Numbered from the stretch's first letter, positions 8,456 to 17,187 are shown. The stretch: DNA of 64,000 bases from an uncultured Gemmiger sp. (GCF_934561205.1 NZ_CAKTFU010000001.1:124001-188000), one strand, 5' to 3'. The notes: generated from the sequence alone by a model not told the origin. Numbers and translations are program-made.

Positions 8456-8516
8456 AAGTACACCGCGAGAGACAGACAAGGCGTCTGTTGAGGGTTTAAG
8501 AAAAGAGGAATTGTAT

Positions 8517-10247
8517 ATGAATACGCTCGCAATCGTTTTGATCGCAGCGGTCTGCCTGGTAGCTGCTTATGCAGGGTACGGTCGCTGGCTTGCCAACAAA
8601 TGGGGCATCGACCCCGCCGCCAAAACCCCTGCCGTTCGCCTGAACGACGGCAAGGATTATGTCCCCACCAACGGCTGGACGGTGTTCAGCCACCAGTTCT
8701 CCTCCATTGCCGGTGCCGGCCCTGTCACCGGTGCCATTCAGGCCGCCGCGTTCGGCTGGCTGCCCGTTCTTTTGTGGGTACTGATCGGCGGCATCTTCTT
8801 CGGCGCGGTCACCGACTTCGGCGCGCTGTATGCCTCGGTCAAGAACGACGGCAAAAGCATGGGTATGCTGATCGAAAAGTACATCGGCAAGGCGGGACGC
8901 AAGCTGTTCCTACTGTTCTGCTGGCTGTTCTGCGGCATTGTCATTGCCGCCTTTGCCGATATGGTCGCAGGTACCTTTAATGCCTACGGCAGCGACGGCG
9001 CCCTCGTCGAGGCTGCCACCACCAACGGCGCCGCAGGTATGGTCAGCATTATGTTTATGCTGTTTGCCGTTGCGTTCGGCTTTGTGCAGAAGAAGTTCAA
9101 CTTCTCCGGCTGGAAAGAGGCCCTGTTCGGTATCGTCTTTCTGGCGCTGTCCTTCGCCGTGGGTGCCAACTTCCCGCTGATCCTGGGCAAGGCTGCCTGG
9201 AGTTACATCACCTTTGTCTATATTTTCTTTGCCGCTGTGCTGCCCATGTGGATGCTCAAGCAGCCGCGCGATTACATGACCACCTTTATGTTTATCGGTA
9301 TGATCGGCGGCGCGGCCGTCGGTCTGCTGGTTGCCCACCCCACCATGAACCTGCCTGTGTTTACCGGCTTTACCAACGATAAGCTGGGCACGATGTTCCC
9401 CATTCTGTTCGTGACGGTGGCCTGCGGTGCCGTGTCGGGCTTCCACAGCCTGGTTTCCTCCGGCACGTCCTCCAAGACCGTGGAGAACGAAAAAGACATG
9501 CTCAAGGTCGGCTACGGTGCCATGGTGCTGGAAAGCCTGCTGGCGGTGCTGGCGCTCTGCGTGGCAGGTGCTGCCGCTGCTGCGGACGGTACCCCCGCCG
9601 CCGGTACCCCGTTCCAGATCTTCAGCCGCGGCGTTGCCGGTTTCTTTGAGATGTTCGGCGTTCCCGTTTATGCCGCTACCGTCTTTATGACGATGTGCGT
9701 TTCCGCCTTGGCGCTGACCAGCCTGGACGCTGTGGCGCGTATCGGACGTATGAGCTTTCAGGAGTTGTTCAGCGTGGACGACATGCAGCACGCCGAGGGC
9801 TGGCGCAAGCTGCTGTGCAACACCTATTTTTCCACATTTGTGACGCTGGCGTTCGGCTTCCTGCTGACCCAGATCGGCTATGCCAATATCTGGCCGCTGT
9901 TCGGCTCTGCCAACCAGCTGCTGAGCGCCCTGGTGCTGGTCACCCTGTGCGTGTTCCTGAAGGTGACCGGGCGCAGCAATAAGATGCTGTTCCCCCCGCT
10001 GGTCATTATGCTTTGCGTCACCTTTACCGCGCTGGTGCAGCGCGTTATGGCGATGGTCAAGGCGATCCGCACCGCCGCAGCGGTGGGCATCCCCGCAGGG
10101 GAAACCACTTGGGGTGCGGTGTTCATCGCCAACGGTCTGCAGCTGATCATCGGTGTGCTGCTGATCGTGCTGGGCATCAGCATTGTGGTGACCAGCGTCA
10201 AGAGCTACAAGGCAAGCGAACAGAACAGCGAAAAAGCCTCTGCCTGA
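8517..10247 (+). CDS. cstA: CstA-family carbon-starvation transporter
   Basis: A 576-residue polytopic membrane protein of the CstA/BtsT family, which imports peptides or pyruvate with a cation in the bacteria studied. The N-terminal helix is followed by the family hallmark region NGWTVFSHQFSSIAGAGPV and GAVTDFGALYASVKNDGKSM; about 14-16 hydrophobic segments follow. The frame extends 34 codons upstream, but the ATG at 8517 begins the first membrane helix and has an AGAGGA site. It is a single-gene unit. The family does not fix the substrate; in a fermenter, peptide or pyruvate uptake is likely. Confidence 0.92.
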   Translation: MNTLAIVLIAAVCLVAAYAGYGRWLANKWGIDPAAKTPAVRLNDGKDYVPTNGWTVFSHQFSSIAGAGPVTGAIQAAAFGWLPVLLWVLIGGIFFGAVTDFGALYASVKNDGKSMGMLIEKYIGKAGRKLFLLFCWLFCGIVIAAFADMVAGTFNAYGSDGALVEAATTNGAAGMVSIMFMLFAVAFGFVQKKFNFSGWKEALFGIVFLALSFAVGANFPLILGKAAWSYITFVYIFFAAVLPMWMLKQPRDYMTTFMFIGMIGGAAVGLLVAHPTMNLPVFTGFTNDKLGTMFPILFVTVACGAVSGFHSLVSSGTSSKTVENEKDMLKVGYGAMVLESLLAVLALCVAGAAAAADGTPAAGTPFQIFSRGVAGFFEMFGVPVYAATVFMTMCVSALALTSLDAVARIGRMSFQELFSVDDMQHAEGWRKLLCNTYFSTFVTLAFGFLLTQIGYANIWPLFGSANQLLSALVLVTLCVFLKVTGRSNKMLFPPLVIMLCVTFTALVQRVMAMVKAIRTAAAVGIPAGETTWGAVFIANGLQLIIGVLLIVLGISIVVTSVKSYKASEQNSEKASA

Positions 10248-10286
10248 TGCGTTTTTGAATATTCTGTATAAAAATACGGATATTTC

Positions 10287-10315
10287 TTGACAAATCCGCC
10301 CAATCGGCGTATGAT
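10287..10315 (+). promoter_or_regulatory. Promoter of the amino-acid ABC transporter operon
   Basis: TTGACA (10287-10292) and TATGAT (10310-10315) with 17-base spacing. The transcript would begin near 10322, leaving an unusually long leader of about 140 bases. Confidence 0.8.
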
Positions 10316-10382
10316 ACTTTAGTAAAGCCGCAACGGCGCGGCTGCGCGCTGTGCCGCATATGGAGGCTGCATTTTAGGTTCC

Positions 10383-10419
10383 AAGTCCCGGTATTCCGCC
10401 AAGGATGCCGGGACTTTTT
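10383..10419 (+). promoter_or_regulatory. Leader terminator / attenuator-like hairpin
   Basis: A 12-bp stem (AAGTCCCGGTAT paired with ATGCCGGGACTT, one G-T pair) with a 10-base loop, running into TTTTT. It lies between the promoter and the first gene of the transporter operon, so it can end transcription early. A tiny frame, Met-Glu-Ala-Ala-Phe-stop, at about 10359-10376 precedes it. No known riboswitch is recognised. Confidence 0.6.
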
Positions 10420-10462
10420 GGAAGTATAGAGGGATTTTGCGATTTACGAAAAGGAGTGCATT

Positions 10463-11332
10463 ATGAAACTGAAGAACACTGCCGCCCTGGCGCTGAGCGC
10501 CGTTCTGGCATTGGGTCTGACCGCCTGCGGGAGCGCTGCCTCCCCTGCCGTGGATTCTACCGTCCCCGATGGTGACGGCGACCCCACTACCCTGACCGTT
10601 GCTATGGAGTGTGCCTACGCCCCCTACAACTGGACGCAGAATGACGACACCAACGGTGCCGTTCAGATCCGCGATTCCGGCGACTACGCCTACGGCTACG
10701 ATGTCATTATGGCAAAGAAGATCGGCGAGGCGCTGGGTCAGAACGTCCAGATCGTCAAGTTGGACTGGGACAGCCTGATCCCCGCCGTGACCAGCGGCGA
10801 CGTGGACTGCGTCATTGCCGGCCAGTCCATCACCGCCGAGCGCGCCGCACAGGTCGATTTCTCGGACCCGTACTACTACGCCTCCATCGTGACCTTGGTC
10901 AAGAAGGACAGCAAGTACGCCGACGCCAAGAGCGTGGCCGACCTTGACGGTGCCACCGCTACCAGCCAGCTGGGCACCATCTGGTATGACAACTGCCTGC
11001 CGCAGATCCCCAACGGCAACATCCTGGCCGCCCAGGAAACCGCACCCGCCATGCTGGTCGCGCTGAACAGCGGTGCCTGCGACGTGGTCGTCACCGACCG
11101 TCCCACCGCCCAGGCTGCCCTGGTCGCCTACCCCGACTTCACGCTGCTGGACTTCGGCGGCGGCGAGAATGACTTCCAGGTCAGCCAGGAGGATATCAAC
11201 ATCGGCATCTCGATGAAGAAGGGCAACACCGCCCTGCGCGATGCCATCAACGAGGTACTGTCCGGTATGACTGCCGACGACTACAACGACCTGATGGACG
11301 AAGCCATCGCCGCCCAGCCCCTGAGCGAGTAA
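10463..11332 (+). CDS. Amino-acid ABC transporter substrate-binding lipoprotein
   Basis: A 289-residue family 3 solute-binding protein. It has a lipoprotein signal with lipobox LTAC-G (Cys22), so it is anchored outside the membrane. The mature part shows the family pattern: TVAMECAYAPYNW near the start, YGYDVIMAKKIGEALG, then LIPAVTSGDVDCVIAGQSIT and ERAAQVDFSDPYY. This is the polar amino-acid type (glutamine, histidine, arginine or cystine); the exact ligand is open. It is the first gene of a three-gene import operon with permease and ATPase downstream. Confidence 0.9.
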   Translation: MKLKNTAALALSAVLALGLTACGSAASPAVDSTVPDGDGDPTTLTVAMECAYAPYNWTQNDDTNGAVQIRDSGDYAYGYDVIMAKKIGEALGQNVQIVKLDWDSLIPAVTSGDVDCVIAGQSITAERAAQVDFSDPYYYASIVTLVKKDSKYADAKSVADLDGATATSQLGTIWYDNCLPQIPNGNILAAQETAPAMLVALNSGACDVVVTDRPTAQAALVAYPDFTLLDFGGGENDFQVSQEDINIGISMKKGNTALRDAINEVLSGMTADDYNDLMDEAIAAQPLSE

Positions 11333-11347
11333 AACATTTCTGCCCTT

Positions 11348-11374
11348 GCCCCTGCCGTTTTTTGCGGCAGGGGC
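11348..11374 (+). other. Intercistronic hairpin in the ABC transporter operon
   Basis: GCCCCTGCCG pairs with CGGCAGGGGC around a T-rich loop, with no U-run after it. It lies between the binding-protein and permease genes. It probably stabilises the upstream message or lowers read-through, giving more binding protein than permease. Confidence 0.5.
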
Positions 11375-11401
11375 TGCGGCAGTTCAAAAGGAGAATTTTC
11401 C

Positions 11402-12226
11402 ATGGAATTGTTTGTGGCAAACTGCGCCAAGGTTCTTGCCAAGTACGGTCCCAGCTATCTGCGCGGCGCGGGCACGACCCTGCTGCTGGCGCTGGTGGGT
11501 ACGTTTTTCGGCTGCGTGATCGGCTTTGCCGTCGGCGCCTTGCAGACCATCCCCGTTGACAAGCAGCGCGACCCCGTATGGAAGCGTTTTTTGATCAAGC
11601 TGCTGCACGTTGTTCTGCGCTGCTATGTGGAATTGTTCCGCGGCACACCCATGATCGTGCAGGCGGTGTTCATCTACTACGGTATGATGCAGGTGTTCGG
11701 CATCAAGATGGGTATGTGGAGCGCCGGGTTCTTTATCGTGTCCATCAACACGGGTGCCTATATGGCAGAAACCGTGCGCGGAGGCATTGTGTCCATTGAC
11801 CCCGGCCAGACCGAGGGCGCCAAGGCCATCGGTATGAACCACTGGCAGACGATGCTGCACGTCATCTTCCCGCAGGCACTGCGCAACATCGTGCCGCAGA
11901 TCGGCAACAACTTTATCATCAACATCAAGGATACCTCGGTGCTGTCGGTCATTTCCATCACCGACCTGTTCTTTGTCCACAAGAGCGTTGTCGGCGCGCT
12001 GTACACCTATTTTGAGAGCGCGGCCATCGTGATGGTCATCTACCTGTCGATGACGCTGCTGGCCAGCTACCTGCTGCGCCTGTGGGAAAAGGTGCTGGAC
12101 GGTCCGCAGAACTACGACCTGAACACGACCGATACCCTCGCCTACACCAGCGGCATGTACAATGCCCCCGACCCCAACCACGAATCGCAGAATCTGGATA
12201 TGAAGGGAGGTCACGCCCATGTCTGA
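11402..12226 (+). CDS. Amino-acid ABC transporter permease (HisM/GlnP family)
   Basis: A 274-residue inner-membrane permease. The ribosome site AAAGGAG precedes the ATG. About five hydrophobic segments are seen; the N-terminal [16 protein letters not shown] is typical of His/Glu/Gln/Arg permeases. The cytoplasmic EAA-type loop [20 protein letters not shown], which docks the ATPase, lies near residue 140. It overlaps the ATPase gene by eight bases, indicating translational coupling. A single permease probably works as a homodimer with the ATPase encoded next. Confidence 0.92.
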   Translation: MELFVANCAKVLAKYGPSYLRGAGTTLLLALVGTFFGCVIGFAVGALQTIPVDKQRDPVWKRFLIKLLHVVLRCYVELFRGTPMIVQAVFIYYGMMQVFGIKMGMWSAGFFIVSINTGAYMAETVRGGIVSIDPGQTEGAKAIGMNHWQTMLHVIFPQALRNIVPQIGNNFIINIKDTSVLSVISITDLFFVHKSVVGALYTYFESAAIVMVIYLSMTLLASYLLRLWEKVLDGPQNYDLNTTDTLAYTSGMYNAPDPNHESQNLDMKGGHAHV

Positions 12227-12959
12227 GGCTGTTATTGAAGTCAAGCATCTTTCCAAGAGCTTCGGCACCCACGTCGTGCTGCGCGACGTGGATTTTGCCG
12301 TAAATCCCGGCGATGTCACCTGTGTGATCGGTGCATCCGGCAGCGGCAAGTCTACCCTGCTGCGCTGCATCAACCTGCTGGAAACCCCGACCAACGGTCA
12401 GGTGCTGTTCCATGGGCAGGACATTACCGCCAAGGGCAGCGACCCCTGCGCCTACCGTGCCAAGGTGGGCATGGTGTTCCAGAGCTTTAACCTGTTCAAC
12501 AACATGACCGTGCTGGATAACTGCACCGCGGGTCTGCGCTATGTGCTGCATCAGGACAAGGAGACCGCCCGCAAAACCGCCCTGCAAAACCTGGAAAAGG
12601 TCGGTATGGCGCCGTATATCCACGCCAAGCCGCGCCAGCTTTCCGGCGGGCAGAAGCAGCGCGTGGCGATCGCCCGCGCCCTGTCGATGCAGCCGGAGGT
12701 GCTGTTGTTTGACGAGCCGACCTCCGCGCTGGACCCCCAGATGGTGGGCGAGGTGCTGAGCGTTATGCGCCAGCTGGCAGCCGACGGGCTGACGATGATC
12801 GTGGTGACCCACGAGATGGCGTTTGCCCGCGATGTTTCGAGCCATGTGGTCTATATGGCGGACGGCGTCATTGCCGAGGAGGGCACCCCTGCCGAGATCT
12901 TTGACCACCCGCAGAACCCCCGCACGGCAGAATTTCTGGCGCGTTTCCGCCAGGAGTAA
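12219..12959 (+). CDS. Amino-acid ABC transporter ATP-binding protein (GlnQ type)
   Basis: A 246-residue ATPase that powers the transporter. Motifs in order: Walker [10 protein letters not shown] (about residues 38-46), Q-loop MVFQSFNLF, signature [15 protein letters not shown], Walker [14 protein letters not shown] and H-loop VVTHEM. Length and motifs match the GlnQ/HisP group. The start lies inside the end of the permease gene with an AGGGAGG site. It closes the operon, followed by a terminator at 12984-13006. Confidence 0.94.
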   Translation: MSEAVIEVKHLSKSFGTHVVLRDVDFAVNPGDVTCVIGASGSGKSTLLRCINLLETPTNGQVLFHGQDITAKGSDPCAYRAKVGMVFQSFNLFNNMTVLDNCTAGLRYVLHQDKETARKTALQNLEKVGMAPYIHAKPRQLSGGQKQRVAIARALSMQPEVLLFDEPTSALDPQMVGEVLSVMRQLAADGLTMIVVTHEMAFARDVSSHVVYMADGVIAEEGTPAEIFDHPQNPRTAEFLARFRQE

Positions 12960-12983
12960 AAAAATACCTGCGTTATATACAAT

Positions 12984-13006
12984 GTGCCGCCCCGATGGGG
13001 CGGCAC
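12984..13006 (+). terminator. Terminator of the amino-acid ABC transporter operon
   Basis: GTGCCGCCCC/GGGGCGGCAC with a three-base loop, followed by TTTT on the plus strand. Confidence 0.8.
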
Positions 13007-13012
13007 TTTTCA

Positions 13013-13867
13013 TTATCCCAACAATTCCCGCAGGGTGCGCAGACCTTCGGCGGTCAGCGCGTTGTCCTGGGTCGGCACCTGCAGGTAATCGATGCGCAGC
13101 GCCTCCTGCCGGGCGAGATAGCCAAAGCACTCCCCTGCCGAAGTCAAATCGCCGCTGCGCAGGTTGGTCAGTGTGCGGGCGCTGTACTGCCGCCAACGGT
13201 CGGCCAGTTCGGGCAAAAGCGTCGGCTGCTGGCGCAAAAAGGCGCACCAAATGGCGGCGCGGGCGGCAGCGGCTGCGTCGTCCGGCAAGATGCGCTGCAC
13301 CTTGGTAAGAAGCTCGGCGGCAGAGGCGGCGGTCAGCACCGCGATGGGGTCAGACTCGCAGCCCAGCCGTTTCCGATGGTCGGCGTTCAGAAAAGCTGAG
13401 GTGTCCCACCGCACTTCGTCCGCATCGGCCATGCCCTGCCAGGTGGCGGGTGTGGCAGCCAGATAGTACAGCGCGGGGGCAGCTTCGTCCCCGAAAACCG
13501 TCTGCCGCAAAAGCTGCGCCGCACGCCCGGCCCCGGCGGTCAGCGTACACTCCCCTATGGTGGTGGTGCCAGCGGGCGCGTTGACCTGTACATCGGCCGG
13601 CAGGGCGCACAGCGTTATCGTTTGCTGCAGGCTGTCCGCCCGCACCAGCACAAAGGCGGGCTGCTCCTGCTGCACGACCAGCAAGAACCGCCACACGCTC
13701 TGTGAGCCTGCCTCCACGGTGATGCCGCCCCGCTGCGCCGCTGCCTGACGCAGTGTCTGTTGCTGCTGCTGCGCCTGCAGCAGCCAGAGCGTGACCCCCA
13801 TCATGGGCACCAACAGCACAAGCGTGAACAACAGACTTTGCCAGAAAAATCCGCGTCGCGACCCCAT
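13013..13867 (-). CDS. Membrane-anchored protein, weakly LCP-like
   Basis: A 284-residue protein with one N-terminal membrane segment (residues about 9-30) and an extracytoplasmic remainder. Residues about 60-170 follow the outline of LytR-CpsA-Psr (LCP) domains: a TITLCALPADVQV strand where LCP proteins have a catalytic-arginine loop, then a thin equivalent of the YY-x-x-x VNFxxF region. The arginine-rich phosphate-binding residues are not evident, so it is either a degenerate LCP paralogue or unrelated. The start at 13867 has a GGGAGGGTG site. I assign no enzyme activity. Confidence 0.6.
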   Translation of the reverse strand: MGSRRGFFWQSLLFTLVLLVPMMGVTLWLLQAQQQQQTLRQAAAQRGGITVEAGSQSVWRFLLVVQQEQPAFVLVRADSLQQTITLCALPADVQVNAPAGTTTIGECTLTAGAGRAAQLLRQTVFGDEAAPALYYLAATPATWQGMADADEVRWDTSAFLNADHRKRLGCESDPIAVLTAASAAELLTKVQRILPDDAAAAARAAIWCAFLRQQPTLLPELADRWRQYSARTLTNLRSGDLTSAGECFGYLARQEALRIDYLQVPTQDNALTAEGLRTLRELLG

Positions 13868-13939
13868 AAGACACCCTCCCCTTTCGCGTTAGAGTCTGGG
13901 CGGGGCGATCGGCGTTTATACAGGGGTGCAAAACAAAAA

Positions 13940-13961
13940 CCGCACCCCGGCAAGGGTGCGG
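13940..13961 (-). terminator. Terminator of the tcdA-ttcA unit
   Basis: CCGCACCC/GGGTGCGG stem with a six-base loop, followed on the minus strand by TTTTTGTTTT. Confidence 0.8.
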
Positions 13962-13982
13962 CGAAAAGGCAGGGCTGGCGCA

Positions 13983-14852
13983 TCAGTCTGCGGTGTCCAA
14001 CTGCTCTTGTATACGGTCAAAGCGCTCCAAAAAGCTGTGCTCCTGCCCTTCGGTTTTGAAACCGGGCATCGTGTCCAGCGCAACGGCGTGAATACTGCGG
14101 AAGATGCTGTTTTCGATATTCGGGTTGGTTTTGCTCAGCTGACGCAGCAGCAGCTTGGTTTCCTGCCGTTTGGAGGAACTGCTGCCGCAGGCGCTGACCG
14201 TCATGCTCTCGGTCATGCGGCAGGCGCACTGAATGAATTCCAGGTTGTTGTAGCGGCACCAGGCGAGAATGTCCTCCTCACGGATGCAGTACAGCGGGCG
14301 GATCAGCGTCATACCGGGGAAGTTCGTGCTGTGCAGCTTGGGCGGCATGGCCTGCAGCTGCGAGCCATAGAACATGCTCATGACGGTGGTTTCGATGACA
14401 TCGTTGAAGTGGTGCCCCAATGCAATTTTGTTGCAGCCGAGTTGCTGCGCTTTTTTGTACAAATGTCCCCGCCGCATACGGGCGCAGAGGTAGCAGGGGT
14501 TCTTTTCGGTTTGGTTGGCCACATCAAAAATGTTGGTTTCAAACACCGTGATGGGGATGTTCATCAAGGCGGCGTTGCTCTCGATCTTTTGGCGGTTGAC
14601 CTCGTTATAGCCGGGGTCCATCACAAGGAACTCCAGTTCATAGGGAACCTCGCTGTGGCGCTGCAATTCCTGCATCAGCTTGGCCATCAGCATGGAATCC
14701 TTGCCGCCCGAAATGCAGACGGCAATTTTGTCCCCCGCCTGGATCAGCTCGTACCGTTTGACCGCCACAATAAAGGGGGTCCACAGCTGCTTGCGGTATT
14801 TTTTGATGATGCTGCGCTCGATTTTTTGACATTCGTCCATTTGGCGTTCCAT
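13983..14852 (-). CDS. TtcA-like PP-loop tRNA thiolation enzyme
   Basis: A 289-residue member of the TtcA/TtuA group. These adenylate a tRNA base with ATP and insert sulfur, usually through an Fe-S cluster. The PP-loop SGGKDS lies near residue 50. A CYLC pair near residue 120 and Cys-Ala-Cys near residue 210 supply cluster cysteines, and the ALGHHFNDVIET helix is typical. TtcA (2-thiocytidine at position 32) is the best match, but close homologues differ in target. The ATG at 14852 has an AAGGAGAA site. It follows tcdA by 59 bases, so both probably form one tRNA-modification operon, with a link to the Fe-S systems elsewhere in the window. Confidence 0.82.
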   Translation of the reverse strand: MERQMDECQKIERSIIKKYRKQLWTPFIVAVKRYELIQAGDKIAVCISGGKDSMLMAKLMQELQRHSEVPYELEFLVMDPGYNEVNRQKIESNAALMNIPITVFETNIFDVANQTEKNPCYLCARMRRGHLYKKAQQLGCNKIALGHHFNDVIETTVMSMFYGSQLQAMPPKLHSTNFPGMTLIRPLYCIREEDILAWCRYNNLEFIQCACRMTESMTVSACGSSSSKRQETKLLLRQLSKTNPNIENSIFRSIHAVALDTMPGFKTEGQEHSFLERFDRIQEQLDTAD

Positions 14853-14911
14853 GGGCGGGTTCTCCTTGCGTAAGTGTTAGGTGCCGGAAAGGGGCGTTTT
14901 CAGGGCGGCGG

Positions 14912-15658
14912 TTATGCCATGACGCCGTGCCGGCCGGTCAGGTCGTTGATGACCTCCCCGGCCAGAATCAGCCCGGCCACGGCGGGCACATAGGCGGTGC
15001 TGCCGGGGGTTTGGCGGCGCGCAGCCCCGACACGGGGCACGTCACTGCCGGTATCGTTGGTGGGCTGGGGGGTCAGGGCTTTTTCCTTGGAGTAGACGAC
15101 CTTCAGCTGCTTGACGCCCCGTTTGCGCAGCTCGGTGCGCATAACGCGCGCCAGCGGGCAGACAGATGTTGCATAGATATCGGCAACGTCAAAGGCGGCG
15201 GCATTCAATTTGTTGCCCGCGCCCATGCAGCTGATGACAGGCACACCCGCCGCCTGCGCCTGTAAAATCAGTGCGATCTTGCCCGTCACGGTGTCGATGG
15301 CATCCACCACATAGTCGTACTGCGCAAAATCAAACTGCGCGGCGGTTTCGGGGGTGTAAAAGGTTTTGTGCGCGTACACCACGCAGTCGGGGTTGATGCT
15401 GAGGATGCGCTCGCGCGCGGCATCGACCTTGTAGCGCCCCAAGGTTGCGTGGGTGGCGATGATCTGGCGGTTCAGGTTGGACAGGCAGACCTTGTCGTCG
15501 TCGATAATATCCAACGTGCCTACGCCACTTCTTGCCAAGGCTTCGACCACATAGCCGCCGACGCCGCCGACACCGAACACCGCCACCCGGGCATTGTACA
15601 GTTTTTCCATGGTCTCATGGCCAAACAACAGTTCCGTTCTCGAAAATTGATTGAGCAT
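14912..15658 (-). CDS. tcdA: tRNA threonylcarbamoyladenosine dehydratase
   Basis: A 248-residue E1-like (ThiF/MoeB) enzyme. TcdA converts t6A37 of tRNAs to its cyclic form with ATP. Visible features are the nucleotide loop VFGVGGVGGYVVEALARSG (residues 27-45), the DDDKVCLSNLNRQ segment and a C-terminal ATP-binding half. The N-terminal FSRTELLFG is typical of TcdA rather than MoeB or ThiF. It is preceded by a perfect consensus promoter with an inverted repeat over the -10, unusual for a housekeeping tRNA gene. The TtcA-like gene follows. Confidence 0.88.
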   Translation of the reverse strand: MLNQFSRTELLFGHETMEKLYNARVAVFGVGGVGGYVVEALARSGVGTLDIIDDDKVCLSNLNRQIIATHATLGRYKVDAARERILSINPDCVVYAHKTFYTPETAAQFDFAQYDYVVDAIDTVTGKIALILQAQAAGVPVISCMGAGNKLNAAAFDVADIYATSVCPLARVMRTELRKRGVKQLKVVYSKEKALTPQPTNDTGSDVPRVGAARRQTPGSTAYVPAVAGLILAGEVINDLTGRHGVMA

Positions 15659-15708
15659 TCCGTTCCCCTCACGTCCAATGCATTAAACTACTGATTTACT
15701 ATGTTTTA

Positions 15709-15746
15709 CAGCATCTGATTATAGAACAGATGCTGCATTTTGTCAA
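15709..15746 (-). promoter_or_regulatory. tcdA promoter with overlapping palindromic operator
   Basis: The minus strand has TTGACA (15741-15746) and TATAAT (15718-15723) exactly 17 bases apart. CAGCATCTG (15709-15717) and CAGATGCTG (15727-15735) form a perfect 9-bp inverted repeat with a 9-base spacer that contains the -10 hexamer. Confidence 0.8.
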
Positions 15747-15773
15747 CAGGACGCGGAAAGCGAACGTTAAAAA

Positions 15774-15793
15774 GGCTCCCATCAAGGGGAGCC
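15774..15793 (-). terminator. Terminator of the choloylglycine-hydrolase-family gene
   Basis: GGCTCCC/GGGAGCC with a short loop, flanked by A/T runs, giving TTTTTAACG on the minus strand just past the stop at 15814. Confidence 0.8.
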
Positions 15794-15813
15794 TTTTGTG
15801 TAATACAACACCT

Positions 15814-16911
15814 TTAAAACGCAGTCACACTTTCCAACTCAATCTCGGTCGTATTGCTCCAATCGCGTCGGAGGGCGATGGTCGCTGTACAATTCGTATT
15901 GTTATATAAAATCGACCACTGCGTATTGCTGGTCACGTTCTCGGGGTTGGGGGCCTGGCTGGATGCCTGCAACGCCTGCCAGGCGATATCGGGCGTGATG
16001 GCCCCGGCGTTGGCGGTCAGGATCTCCTCAATTGCGTCGTACCGCTCACGGCCATGGCCGTAGATGCCATTTTTCTGGTTGGGCAGCACGTTATCCTTGT
16101 ACAGCACAAAAAAGTTCGTCACCTGCGGGTTGGGCGTGGCAACCAGCGGGCGTGCCGGGTCGTCGCAGTCAAACTCAATCACGCGGCCGTCACCGGTGGC
16201 ATCCGTGATATAAAAATGGTAGTCGCGGCCGCTGGTGGCAAACATATCGTACTGCTCCAACAGTTCGACGGCTTCGGCGGTGGTGGCGGCGCGGTCCAGC
16301 ACCAGCCGGATAGCCATGGTGGTGGCCAGCACAGGCTTGCCTGTATCCTGTTTGGTCGGCTCGCTGTCCAGTGTCAGCACGGCGATCGACACGCCTTTTT
16401 CGTTGATGCCGTCCAGGCAGGCGAACGGGGCCAGCAGGCTGGCAATCTTGCCCTTGGCGCTGGCGTCGGCCTGCTTGATGCCCAGATTATCCAGCGCGGC
16501 AAACGCGATGGACTTATAGCCGTCCTTGGGCGCGGTGCAGACCAGCATGGCCGAGGTATCACGCTTAAAGTCGTAGTTGCGGCCCATTAGGTGGTCGCCG
16601 TCCGTGGCCTGCGCGCGGAACGCACTGCACCCGAAGCTGGGCGCTTTGATGGAGATGGGCAGCAGCGGCAGCGCCTGCTTGACGGCTTCGTCGATGAAGC
16701 TCTGGTTGTCGGCAGTGGTGTTGGCGATCATTTTGTCCAGGTCGTAGTTATAGCTGACCTGCATGCGGTAAAGGTTGTAATCGTCGTAGTCGGTCAGTTT
16801 AATGATGGAGTTGGCAGTGCGGATGCGGCTGGCATACAGCGCGCCGAAGCCGACGGCGGCCACGGCCACAACAGCCAGCGCCCCCAAAGCGATACGGGCG
16901 GCAAGCTTCAT
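15814..16911 (-). CDS. Membrane-anchored choloylglycine hydrolase / linear amide C-N hydrolase family protein
   Basis: A 365-residue Ntn-hydrolase. Residues 1-28 are a single N-terminal membrane or signal segment. The probable nucleophile is Cys95 in SFGCSAF, followed by GRNYDF, the family signature after the catalytic Cys. Later family strands (CLDGINEKGVSIAVL, ITDATGDGRVIEFD) are visible. Members cleave amides such as conjugated bile salts, penicillin V or acyl-homoserine lactones. Bile-salt hydrolases begin at Cys2 and are cytosolic; here the enzyme is exported and would need removal of about 94 residues to free the Cys amine. That is closer to the C45/acid-ceramidase style, so the substrate is unknown. 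Confidence 0.82.
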   Translation of the reverse strand: MKLAARIALGALAVVAVAAVGFGALYASRIRTANSIIKLTDYDDYNLYRMQVSYNYDLDKMIANTTADNQSFIDEAVKQALPLLPISIKAPSFGCSAFRAQATDGDHLMGRNYDFKRDTSAMLVCTAPKDGYKSIAFAALDNLGIKQADASAKGKIASLLAPFACLDGINEKGVSIAVLTLDSEPTKQDTGKPVLATTMAIRLVLDRAATTAEAVELLEQYDMFATSGRDYHFYITDATGDGRVIEFDCDDPARPLVATPNPQVTNFFVLYKDNVLPNQKNGIYGHGRERYDAIEEILTANAGAITPDIAWQALQASSQAPNPENVTSNTQWSILYNNTNCTATIALRRDWSNTTEIELESVTAF

Positions 16912-16964
16912 AATGGTTCCCTCCTTTTTGCGGATCGGCGGATTCTGCTGAACCTGGTTGATTA

Positions 16965-17059
16965 TGTAGGGGCGACCATTGTGTCAAGAGTAACATAGGT
17001 CGCCCGCGGGCATTTGCGTTGTGGCAAAGTTGGCGGGCGAGCAATGCTCGCCCCTGCAT
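16965..17059. repeat. Palindromic intergenic element with TGTAGGGGCGA ends
   Basis: About 95 bases bounded by TGTAGGGGCGA and TCGCCCCTGCA (inverted, one mismatch), with an internal GGTCGCCCGCGGGC block. It sits in the 300-base gap between the hydrolase gene and the GGGtGRT terminator and belongs to the same family as the elements at 8241 and 19115. Confidence 0.6.
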
Positions 17060-17156
17060 GGTTCTCCCTTATATATAAAGTGTATCATAGTTTTTTGTAT
17101 CTGCGCAAGGTACCGCGCGCAAGTTTGGCGCGATACACAAAAAAGGGCATAAAAAA

Positions 17157-17187
17157 TGGGAGAAACCCACAAACGAGGTTTCTCCCA
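17157..17187 (-). terminator. Terminator of the GGGtGRT / NifU-like operon
   Basis: An 11-bp perfect stem (TGGGAGAAACC/GGTTTCTCCCA) with a nine-base loop and a TTTTTTATG tail on the minus strand. Confidence 0.88.
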
